From the NCBI GenBank assembly GCA_039181495.1, contig JBCDCP010000139.1, forward strand, positions 1 through 7,136: DNA of 7,136 bases, read 5' to 3'. The notes under the pieces are model-generated. The model was not told the DNA's origin. It worked only from the letters and a program-made list of their open reading frames with translations, and did no database searches. The position numbers and the translations under genes were made by a program. Shown here piece by piece: positions 1 to 5,399 of this stretch (its first letter is position 1; each line of letters starts with the position of its first letter). This DNA comes from JBCDCP01 sp039181495 (GTDB lineage: Bacteria; Pseudomonadota; Alphaproteobacteria; Rhizobiales; Tepidamorphaceae).

Positions 1-6
1 ATCAAA

Positions 7-36
7 TTGACAGAACATTTTTTATTGATTTCTGAA
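7..36 (+). promoter_or_regulatory. Possible promoter of the chemoreceptor gene
   Basis: A perfect TTGACA -35 hexamer lies at 7-12, followed by an AT-rich stretch with a six-T run (18-23). At the expected distance the best -10 candidates (around 30-36, TTCTGA or TCTGAA) are poor, so the assignment rests on the -35 box and AT-richness only. It would leave a leader of roughly 85 bases before the start codon at 127. The TTGACA may instead belong to something truncated by the window edge. Confidence 0.3.
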
Positions 37-114
37 TGAACGGGGCTGCGTCAGAAGAATATCAAGACTAAAGCAATTAGCTATCAGTCACCAGAACACT
101 GGTTACAAGGTCAT

Positions 115-119
115 GAGGA
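115..119 (+). promoter_or_regulatory. Ribosome binding site of the chemoreceptor gene
   Basis: GAGGA lies seven bases before the ATG at 127, which is good Shine-Dalgarno spacing. It supports 127 as the start over the second in-frame ATG at 133. Confidence 0.6.
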
Positions 120-126
120 TCGAACT

Positions 127-2178
127 ATGGAAATGACGTCAAAGGTTGCGCCCGTTTCTAGCAAGAATGGCGCATTCGCCCGTCTCTCAATTCAGAACAA
201 GCTCTTCGCCGGATTCGGTGTCGTTGTAGCGCTCACCGCTGGCCTTGCTGTCTATGGGTTCTGGGGTTCTTACCAGGCTGCAAACGGCTTTGCCGACTAT
301 CGCTCGACGGCCCGCCAATCCAATGCGTTCTCCGATATGAAGTCAGCGTTACTCACGGGACGGCTGGCCGTGATGAAATATCGGGTAGCCGATTTCGAAA
401 GCGCAGCGGGCGAAGTCCGCACAGAGATGGCGCGAATAGCCGAGAGAACGGCAAATCTCAGAGAATTCGCCGCCTCCGAGGCGGACGAAGCTGTCTTCTC
501 AGGGCTTGAAGCCCAGGCTCAGACCTATGCCGCTGGCTTTGCCGAGGCGACCCAACTGCAGACCAGGCGACATACGTTGGTCAACGAGGAAATGACCCCA
601 CTCGGAACCGAAGTCCGGAAAGACTTCTCCGAGATCATGCGGACTGCCTACAGGGACAACGATCCGCATGCCGCCTACTATGCAGGTCTGGCTCAGAAAC
701 ACCTTATGCTGGCACGCTACTATGCCAAGGACTTCTTGCTATCAAATCAGGATGCTGCGCGCGAACGCACGATTGAGGAAATTGGAGCCGCTCGGTCCCA
801 GACGCAGGTTCTTCTCCGGGAACTGCAAAACCCGACGCGCCGACAGATCGCAAATGGGATAATGGAGAAGCTCGACCTGTATGAGAGCCTTTTTCAGCAG
901 GTCGCGCAGATCATTACCGAGCGAAACGCGATCTACGCAAACACTCTGGATTCAATCGGTCCAGACATGCTCGCTCAGATGGTCACCGCAACCGACGCAA
1001 TGGTTGCTCAACAGGACCGGATCGGCCCTGAAATCTCGGCCCAGTTCGTCGGGCAAAAATGGATGACGGCCATTGTCGGCCTTGTCAGTCTGCTCGCCGG
1101 TATGGCCATGGCGTTCTTTGTCGGCCGTTCACTGTCCGTACCGATCGTATCTATGACATCGGCCATGCGGCGATTGGCTGACGAGGATCTCGAAACAGTT
1201 GTTCCGGCTCGTGAACGTGGCGACGAAATCGGCGACATGGCCGGCGCGGTGCAGGTGTTCAAGGACAACATGATTGAAGCCAGGCGACTGCGCGCGGAGC
1301 AGTCGGAAGAACAGACGGCAAGGGAACGTCGCCAGGCGGCAATCGAACATGCGATTTCCGAGTTCCAGGAGTCGGCCTCATCGGCAATCGAAAACGTGGG
1401 TGGCGCCGTGGGCCAGTTGGAATCGCTTGCGACATCTTTGACCGCAACGGCAGAAGAGACATCGATGCAGTCCGCCAGTGTGTCCTCCTCGTCTGAAGAA
1501 GCTTCAACCAACGTTCAGACAGTTGCTGCTTCAGCTGAGGAACTTGCGGCATCGATTCAGGAAATCTCCCGCCAGGTCAGCCAGTCCAATGACATGTCCA
1601 AACAAGCCGTGACCAGTGCGGATCATGCCTCCAAGCAGGTCCAAGGTCTGGCTGATGCGGCCAACAAGATTGGTGACGTGGTCAGCATGATCTCGGACAT
1701 TGCGGAGCAGACAAATCTGCTGGCACTCAATGCAACGATTGAGGCCGCCCGTGCCGGTGAGGCCGGGAAGGGATTTGCCGTCGTTGCATCCGAAGTGAAG
1801 ACGCTTGCCGAACAAACGGGCAAGGCAACCAGTGAGATCGGTGACCAAATCGGCACAATGCAATCGGCCACCCACCGCGCGGTGGAGGCCATTCGGGACA
1901 TCACGGGCCTGATTTCATGCATGGATGAGATTTCGACAATGATCGCCGCCGCGGTTGAGGAGCAAGGCTCGGCGACCGGAGAGATCGCGGCAAATGTTCA
2001 GCAAGCTGCCGCAGGTGCGCAGGAGGTCAGCCATAACATTGCAGGTGTCAGTCAGGCTGCTGAAGAGACCGGGCAGGCATCGGGCGGGGTGCTGGCTGCT
2101 TCCAATGAGTTGGGAAGCCAGGCCGCCGGCCTGCGTCAGCAGATCGATACCTTCCTCGGCGCGATCCGCGCAGCCTAA
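127..2178 (+). CDS. Methyl-accepting chemotaxis protein with helical bimodular (HBM-like) sensor domain
   Basis: Transmembrane chemoreceptor that signals through CheA/CheW to the flagellar motor or another Che-type output. Of 683 residues, 25-45 form the first membrane segment and 312-334 the second. Between them lies a roughly 265-residue, mostly helical, periplasmic sensor region. It carries two similar segments, one starting at Tyr134 (YAAGF...RRHTL...PLGTEV) and one at Tyr252 (YESLF...ERNAI...SIGPDM). This internal duplication is typical of HBM domains, some of which bind organic acids. A HAMP linker follows (about 335-385), then a long coiled coil whose hairpin tip is the invariant MCP core around 527-557 (EQTNLLALNATIEAARAGEA). 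Glu/Gln-rich helices on either side are probable methylation regions. The protein ends GAIRAA, with no NWETF-type CheR/CheB tether. The gene stands alone, without che genes beside it. Family assignment is certain; the HBM label is inferred from the internal repeat, and the ligand is unknown. Confidence 0.96.
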   Translation: MEMTSKVAPVSSKNGAFARLSIQNKLFAGFGVVVALTAGLAVYGFWGSYQAANGFADYRSTARQSNAFSDMKSALLTGRLAVMKYRVADFESAAGEVRTEMARIAERTANLREFAASEADEAVFSGLEAQAQTYAAGFAEATQLQTRRHTLVNEEMTPLGTEVRKDFSEIMRTAYRDNDPHAAYYAGLAQKHLMLARYYAKDFLLSNQDAARERTIEEIGAARSQTQVLLRELQNPTRRQIANGIMEKLDLYESLFQQVAQIITERNAIYANTLDSIGPDMLAQMVTATDAMVAQQDRIGPEISAQFVGQKWMTAIVGLVSLLAGMAMAFFVGRSLSVPIVSMTSAMRRLADEDLETVVPARERGDEIGDMAGAVQVFKDNMIEARRLRAEQSEEQTARERRQAAIEHAISEFQESASSAIENVGGAVGQLESLATSLTATAEETSMQSASVSSSSEEASTNVQTVAASAEELAASIQEISRQVSQSNDMSKQAVTSADHASKQVQGLADAANKIGDVVSMISDIAEQTNLLALNATIEAARAGEAGKGFAVVASEVKTLAEQTGKATSEIGDQIGTMQSATHRAVEAIRDITGLISCMDEISTMIAAAVEEQGSATGEIAANVQQAAAGAQEVSHNIAGVSQAAEETGQASGGVLAASNELGSQAAGLRQQIDTFLGAIRAA

Positions 2179-2190
2179 CCGACAGAACCT

Positions 2191-2227
2191 TGGCCGGAGG
2201 CAGACGACCATCGTTTGTTTCCGGCCA
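2191..2227 (+). terminator. Long-loop inverted repeat after the chemoreceptor gene
   Basis: Perfect 8-bp arms TGGCCGGA (2191-2198) and TCCGGCCA (2220-2227) enclose a 21-base loop. It begins 13 bases past the chemoreceptor stop, in the 133-base gap between two convergent genes. A run of Ts lies in the loop rather than after the stem, so it is not a canonical intrinsic terminator. Because the stem is symmetrical it could act on both converging transcripts. Nothing else is recognisable in 2179-2311. Confidence 0.4.
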
Positions 2228-2311
2228 TCAACCTGGCCCGATCGACACGCCGGGTTTGGCCGCCGGCGGTTCCCGGGTTCAAAGATCCATTGTTCGACCG
2301 AGTGCGCCTGC

Positions 2312-3073
2312 TCAGCCGGTCCAGTATCTTGCGAAATAGACGACGCTGAGAACGAGACCGAATGCGATCACAGCCGTTCGCAAATAGCTCTCGTTTATCC
2401 GTCTGCCGAAATGGGCGCCGTAGTAGCCACCCACAGCGCTTCCCACCATGGTGACCAGCGCCTCCGGCCAGGCGATGATGCCGCCCACTCCGAACACGAT
2501 GATGCTGAGGATCGTGAAGCTGGTGGCGATCAGGTTCTTGAGGCTGTTGGCGACATGAAATGAACTGAAGCCAATGAGCTGGACGATGGCCAGCAGGATG
2601 ATCCCGAGCCCTGCACCGAAATAGCCGCCATAAATCGAGAAAAGGAACAACGCAGCGTAGGTCAGTGTGCCGGTGCTGTGTGCCTCCATCGCACCGACCA
2701 GCACCCGACGGATGCGATCACCAAGCGCGAAAAGAATCGTCGCGCACAGGATCAGCAAGGGGATGAGCTTCTCGAACAACGCCTGCTCGGAGACCAGCAG
2801 CAGCATTGAGCCGACAATCGCACCCAGCCCTGAGACGATGAGGAGTGGCCAGATTGCTGACCCCACTCCGGCCAGTTCGCGGCGGTAGGCCGGTAATGCG
2901 GCAGCGTTGGACGGCAGCATGGCGACATAGTTCGTTGCGTTGGCCACGATTGGCGGGAGGCCAACAAGCATCAGCGCCGGAAACGTGAAGAGTGTCGCGC
3001 CGCCGGCGATGGCGTTCCACGCGCCGCCGACCAAACCGATCGTGATCAGAAACAACACTGCTTCGAGTGTCAT
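2312..3073 (-). CDS. TauE/SafE (TSUP) family membrane transporter
   Basis: Integral membrane protein of 253 residues, the usual size for the TSUP family, whose studied members export or import sulfite, sulfonates, sulfoacetate or related anions. It shows the two-repeat architecture. The N-terminal half has GGAWNAIAGGATLFTFPAL (16-34) followed by ANATNYVAMLPS, and the C-terminal half has the matching IYGGYFGAGLGIILLAI (147-163) followed by HVANSLKN. Seven to eight hydrophobic segments span the length, with a basic loop around 119-124. The start at 3073 gives a clean N-terminal membrane helix; upstream AAGGG is a rather distant ribosome binding site (about 10 bases). It is transcribed divergently from the MerR gene, with a MerR-type promoter in between, so it is the probable target of that regulator. 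A sulfur-compound substrate is the family default, not something the sequence shows. Confidence 0.92.
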   Translation of the reverse strand: MTLEAVLFLITIGLVGGAWNAIAGGATLFTFPALMLVGLPPIVANATNYVAMLPSNAAALPAYRRELAGVGSAIWPLLIVSGLGAIVGSMLLLVSEQALFEKLIPLLILCATILFALGDRIRRVLVGAMEAHSTGTLTYAALFLFSIYGGYFGAGLGIILLAIVQLIGFSSFHVANSLKNLIATSFTILSIIVFGVGGIIAWPEALVTMVGSAVGGYYGAHFGRRINESYLRTAVIAFGLVLSVVYFARYWTG

Positions 3074-3114
3074 GGTGGTGCGGCCCTTGCTTGCATCATG
3101 TCTGTTTTGCGGCC

Positions 3115-3145
3115 ACCCTACGAACTCAAGTCAACTTGAGGTCAA
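3115..3145 (-). promoter_or_regulatory. MerR-type promoter with 19-bp spacer driving the TSUP gene
   Basis: Read on the minus strand, TTGACC (plus-strand 3140-3145) and TAGGGT (3115-3120) are separated by exactly 19 bases (3121-3139). An over-long 19-20 bp spacer containing a dyad is the hallmark of promoters activated by MerR-family proteins through DNA distortion. The -35 matches consensus at 5 of 6 positions and the -10 at only 3, as often seen in activator-dependent promoters. The implied transcript start is near 3108, giving a leader of about 35 bases before the transporter start at 3073. Confidence 0.65.
3125..3140. promoter_or_regulatory. MerR-family operator (SoxR-box-like dyad)
   Basis: CTCAAGTCAACTTGAG has perfect 7-bp arms (3125-3131 and 3134-3140) around a 2-base centre. 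It differs from the core of the E. coli SoxR box (CTCAAGTTAACTTGAG) at one central base. It lies almost wholly within the spacer of the promoter for the divergent transporter and ends 7 bases before the MerR start codon, overlapping that gene's GAGG ribosome binding site. Binding could therefore activate the transporter and limit the regulator's own expression. Confidence 0.75.
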
Positions 3146-3147
3146 GC

Positions 3148-3552
3148 ATGAAACTGCTCGATATTGGTGAGGTGTCAGATCGATCTGGCGTGCCACCGTC
3201 AGCCTTGCGCTACTACGAAGATGTTGGACTGATCGCCTCGGTCGGACGGCATGGCCTACGTCGACAATTCGATCCGCAGGTTCTTGCGCAGCTCGCGCTT
3301 ATCGCGATGGGCCGCGAAGCCGGATTTTCGCTTCGCGAGATCGGTGAAGTGTTCGGCAGGGATGGACGCGCCAGCCTGTCTCGGCCAGATCTTCAGAAGA
3401 AGGCCGACGAGCTCGATGCTCAGATTCGCAAGCTCGGCCGCCTCAGCCGGTTGCTGCGTCACGTTGCGGAATGCCCTGCCCCGTCGCACTTCGAGTGCCC
3501 GAAGTTCCAGAAGCTGATGCGGCTGGCACTGCGGAACAATGGCCGACGCTAG
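3148..3552 (+). CDS. MerR-family transcriptional regulator with C-terminal Cys-x7-Cys
   Basis: Cytoplasmic DNA-binding regulator of 134 residues. Residues 3-24 form the MerR helix-turn-helix (LLDIGEVSDRSGVPPSALRYYE), followed by the wing (GLI...RRQFD, 27-42), the second helix pair (GFSLREIGEVF, 59-69) and a coiled-coil dimerisation helix (about 79-107). The short C-terminal effector segment is CPAPSHFEC, with Cys109, His115 and Cys117. That arrangement could sense a metal, thiol or electrophile. It is not the CX2CXCX5C iron-sulfur motif of SoxR, nor the known MerR, CueR or ZntR metal site. The start at 3148 is chosen because GAGG (3138-3141) sits 6 bases upstream and the MerR domain begins there; an in-frame upstream GTG at 3067 would add unrelated sequence. 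It diverges from the TSUP transporter, its likely target. The inducer is unknown. Confidence 0.9.
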   Translation: MKLLDIGEVSDRSGVPPSALRYYEDVGLIASVGRHGLRRQFDPQVLAQLALIAMGREAGFSLREIGEVFGRDGRASLSRPDLQKKADELDAQIRKLGRLSRLLRHVAECPAPSHFECPKFQKLMRLALRNNGRR

Positions 3553-3700
3553 GCACGGGCATGCACGGCAGTTGGCAACGAAGAACGGTTTTGCCTCGGC
3601 AATACTAGGGGCAGCTGCAACTGTTGGCCGTCCACGCGACGCTGCGACATTTGGTCAGCACGGTCTGGCAAGCGCCAAGTGCTGCTCCAATTCCGGCGTG

Positions 3701-4609
3701 ATGCAAAACGCGTTTCCTTCACACTTCGAACGTCTGTCCAATCTCCTGCTGGGTGCACTGAAGCCCCCGCCGGGCCGCGGACGGATCGCAGTTGCCGTCA
3801 TCTATGGTGCGACCTGTCATCTGATCTTTGGCGCGGCGGTCCTGGCGATGATCTCAGCAATGTTCTTCGGGATGAGCAAGAGCCTGGGACAGATCGAGGC
3901 CGGGTGGTCGTGGTTGGCAAACGCGGCTTTACTGCTGCAATTCCCGCTTGCTCATTCGGTCTTGTTGAGCCCGTTCGGACGGCGATTGCTGAGCAAACTC
4001 GCGCCGAGCCCGTATGGCCAGACTTTAGGAACGACGACATACGCCATCATCGCCTCCGCCCAGCTCTTATTGCTGTTCGCGCTTTGGACCCCGAGCGGCG
4101 TCATCTGGTGGCGTGCAGAGGGATGGGCGTTTTGGCTGCTCTGCACGCTCTATGCGGGGTCATGGCTGCTGTTGATGAAAGCCAGTTTTGACGCCGGTGC
4201 AGAGGTGCAATCCGGCGCACTCGGTTGGCTGTCACTGGTCCAGAACGTCCAACCACTGTTCCCGGACATGCCAACGACCGGCCTGTTCCGGTTGATCCGG
4301 CAGCCGATCTACGTCGCATTCGCGCTGACGCTTTGGACTGTTCCGGTCTGGACACCTGATCAACTCGCGATTGCCGTGACCTACACCGCGTATTGCCTGC
4401 TGGCTCCTCGGCTCAAGGAGCGCCGGTTCAAACGGATGTATGGCGAGCGGTTCGAGCGCTACAAGGCGCAGACGCCCTATGCCCTCCCCTCCCTCGGGGT
4501 GGGTCGTCGGCAGGGTGTGCAGTCCCAACCAGATTGTGGCCAATCGAACGCGGCGGAAATGGGATGCCCGGGGAGCATCACCCGATCGCGTGTTATCGAC
4601 CCATCATGA
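3701..4609 (+). CDS. Membrane methyltransferase of the isoprenylcysteine/MddA/NnrU type
   Basis: Polytopic membrane protein of 302 residues with about five to six hydrophobic segments (28-57, 68-90, 112-130, 140-162, 203-235). The C-terminal part has the S-adenosylmethionine-binding layout of isoprenylcysteine/phospholipid methyltransferases: GLFRLIRQPIYVAF (194-207), then RLKERRFKRMYGERFERYKAQTP. The upstream IYGATCHLIFG, the AHSVLLSPFGRR segment (84-95) and the overall spacing resemble methanethiol S-methyltransferases (MddA) and NnrU proteins, so a thiol or small lipophilic acceptor is plausible. The usual His of RHPxY is Gln201 here, and the usual Glu-Glu pair is Lys-Glu (239-240). After the family's normal end (ALP, 261-263) comes a polar tail of about 39 residues that runs into the tetR 3' end. 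The reading frame is open back to 3539; 3701 is chosen because family-like sequence begins there, but no strong ribosome binding site is visible. Co-transcription with the MerR gene (148-base gap) is possible. Confidence 0.75.
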   Translation: MQNAFPSHFERLSNLLLGALKPPPGRGRIAVAVIYGATCHLIFGAAVLAMISAMFFGMSKSLGQIEAGWSWLANAALLLQFPLAHSVLLSPFGRRLLSKLAPSPYGQTLGTTTYAIIASAQLLLLFALWTPSGVIWWRAEGWAFWLLCTLYAGSWLLLMKASFDAGAEVQSGALGWLSLVQNVQPLFPDMPTTGLFRLIRQPIYVAFALTLWTVPVWTPDQLAIAVTYTAYCLLAPRLKERRFKRMYGERFERYKAQTPYALPSLGVGRRQGVQSQPDCGQSNAAEMGCPGSITRSRVIDPS

Positions 4610-5167
4610 CGGGCAGAAACGCTCGAGCAGCACAACTGCCGCTGCCTTGGCATCCGCTGCCGGATCGGCTTCATGGCCAAGATGAGCGGTGACGATCGCG
4701 CCCTCCTTGAGCTGCAGCAGCATCCGCGCAAGAAGCGCTGGTTCGGTGGCGCCCGCACTTGAAGCGATCTGCTCAAGATGCAGGAACAACAGCCGCTTGT
4801 GCTCTGCCGCCTGGGCATGGATCGGGTTGCCCGGCTCGGGGTATTCCGAGGCCGCCTTTATGAACATGCACGACCGGTAGCTCACCTCGGCAAACCACTC
4901 GCCCAATGCATCGAACATGGCCAGCAACTGGGCACGGGGCGATCCCGCCTGCTCCATGCGGCGGAACAGCCAATTGCGGAAATTCTCGTCACGCAACCGA
5001 AGCACGGCAAGGATGAGTTCGTCCTTGCTGCGAAAGTGCTTGAACATGGTCGTCTTGGAGATGCCGGTCTCGGCCGCCAGCAGGTCCATACCGGCGGCGT
5101 GGAAACCCTCCCGGTAGAAAATCTCCAGGGCCTTGCGGATCAGTTCGTCTCGCTTGCTCGGTCGCAT
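4604..5167 (-). CDS. TetR-family transcriptional repressor
   Basis: Regulator of 187 residues, typical TetR length. The N-terminal helix-turn-helix is clear: RDELIRKALEIFYREGFHAAGMDLLAAETGISKTTMFKHFRSKDEL at residues 6-51, with recognition helix around 37-45. The rest is an all-helical ligand-binding and dimerisation domain containing SYRSCMFIKAASEYP (96-110) and a second helical block with HKRLLFLHLEQIA (123-135). Cys100 and Cys185 are the only cysteines and could allow redox or electrophile sensing, but this is speculation. The start at 5167 is supported by AGGAG five bases upstream on the minus strand. It is divergent from the exported hydrolase, and a perfect palindrome in the hydrolase promoter plus a degenerate copy at its own promoter indicate repression of both units. 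Its stop overlaps the convergent methyltransferase stop (TCATGA). Confidence 0.93.
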   Translation of the reverse strand: MRPSKRDELIRKALEIFYREGFHAAGMDLLAAETGISKTTMFKHFRSKDELILAVLRLRDENFRNWLFRRMEQAGSPRAQLLAMFDALGEWFAEVSYRSCMFIKAASEYPEPGNPIHAQAAEHKRLLFLHLEQIASSAGATEPALLARMLLQLKEGAIVTAHLGHEADPAADAKAAAVVLLERFCPS

Positions 5168-5180
5168 GGGTGCTCCTAAT

Positions 5181-5196
5181 TGAACTGATCTGTATA
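5181..5196. promoter_or_regulatory. Degenerate TetR operator over the tetR promoter
   Basis: TGAACTGATCTGTATA matches the perfect palindrome at 5313-5328 in 12 of 16 positions, keeping the GATC core. It sits 13 bases upstream of the tetR start. It overlaps a minus-strand -10-like TATATA/TATACA that pairs with TTGCGT (plus-strand 5215-5220) at 16-18 bases. This suits negative autoregulation with a weaker site. Confidence 0.5.
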
Positions 5197-5244
5197 TATT
5201 AGAGCATCAGATGAACGCAAGGCATAACCGAAAAATCAATTTCT

Positions 5245-5260
5245 GATCAATATCTTGATC
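5245..5260. repeat. Inverted repeat GATCAA-TATC-TTGATC
   Basis: Perfect 6-bp arms with a 4-base centre, in the AT-rich divergent region. It shares the GATC motif of the TetR-type sites but not their flanks. Function is unknown; it could be a binding site for another regulator. Confidence 0.4.
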
Positions 5261-5262
5261 GA

Positions 5263-5274
5263 TTGCAGTTGCAA
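5263..5274. repeat. Inverted repeat TTGCA-GT-TGCAA
   Basis: Perfect 5-bp arms with a 2-base centre, three bases after the preceding dyad. Short enough to be chance on its own; notable only because it is one of several dyads in a row. Confidence 0.3.
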
Positions 5275-5283
5275 CACTCACAC

Positions 5284-5299
5284 AAATTTCCAGAAATTT
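5284..5299. repeat. Inverted repeat AAATTTC-CA-GAAATTT
   Basis: Perfect 7-bp arms around a 2-base centre, ending 4 bases upstream of the candidate -35 of the hydrolase gene. The position suits an activator site or an AT-rich upstream promoter element. No known regulator is recognised. Confidence 0.45.
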
Positions 5300-5303
5300 A
5301 CAC

Positions 5304-5334
5304 TTTACAAACTGAACCGATCGGTTCATACATT
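5304..5334 (+). promoter_or_regulatory. Promoter of the exported hydrolase gene
   Basis: TTTACA (5304-5309, 5 of 6 matches to TTGACA) and TACATT (5329-5334, 4 of 6 to TATAAT) flank a 19-base gap that is mostly filled by the perfect TetR palindrome. CATACA (5327-5332) at 17 bases is an alternative -10. An operator between -35 and -10 is the usual layout for simple TetR repression. Confidence 0.5.
5313..5328. promoter_or_regulatory. TetR-family operator, perfect 16-bp palindrome
   Basis: TGAACCGATCGGTTCA is perfectly self-complementary. Length, central CGATCG and position between promoter elements fit a TetR dimer site. The divergent tetR gene 146 bases away is the obvious source of the binding protein. 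A weaker relative lies at the tetR promoter (5181-5196). Confidence 0.75.
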
Positions 5335-5353
5335 CTCATGTTAGTTAACAGAT

Positions 5354-5372
5354 CGGCACACATTGTGTGCCG
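5354..5372. promoter_or_regulatory. Perfect inverted repeat in the leader of the hydrolase gene
   Basis: CGGCACACATTGTGTGCCG has perfect 9-bp arms around a single T. It lies downstream of the predicted promoter and 27 bases upstream of the ATG at 5400, ending 15 bases before the GGGAG ribosome binding site (5388-5392). Its sequence is unrelated to the TetR palindrome. As DNA it could be a roadblock operator for a second regulator; as RNA the one-base loop is too tight unless inner pairs open, so a DNA site is the likelier reading. Confidence 0.55.
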
Positions 5373-5399
5373 CAACCTCCAGCTCTCGGGAGTAGGCAG

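Noticed and set aside
113..136. Seven-residue upstream reading frame overlapping the chemoreceptor start
   Set aside because: Its ATG overlaps the ribosome binding site of the main gene and has no site of its own; very short frames like this are common by chance.
1008..1511. Long antisense open frame (167 residues) within the chemoreceptor gene
   Set aside because: It is a shadow of the coding strand, common in GC-rich genes, with no recognisable domain; the sense protein is clearly the real product.
1872..1885. Perfect palindrome CCACCGCGCGGTGG inside the chemoreceptor gene
   Set aside because: It lies in the middle of a conserved coding region far from any promoter; the codons fit the normal protein, so it is probably incidental.
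1955..2563. 202-residue plus-strand open frame spanning the chemoreceptor end and the TSUP gene
   Set aside because: It overlaps two well-supported genes in other frames and has no family resemblance.
3067..3147. Upstream GTG start extending the MerR protein by 27 residues
   Set aside because: The extension is unlike any MerR N-terminus, spans the divergent promoter and operator, and the ATG at 3148 has a well-placed GAGG and begins exactly at the domain.
3591..3602. Inverted repeat TTGCC-TC-GGCAA between the MerR and methyltransferase genes
   Set aside because: Arms are only 5 bp, with no promoter elements around it and no related copy elsewhere; kept out as likely chance.
5367..5399. GTG start extending the hydrolase by 11 residues
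   Set aside because: The GTG lies within the 19-bp inverted repeat with no ribosome binding site, while the ATG at 5400 has GGGAG at 7 bases and gives a proper Tat signal.
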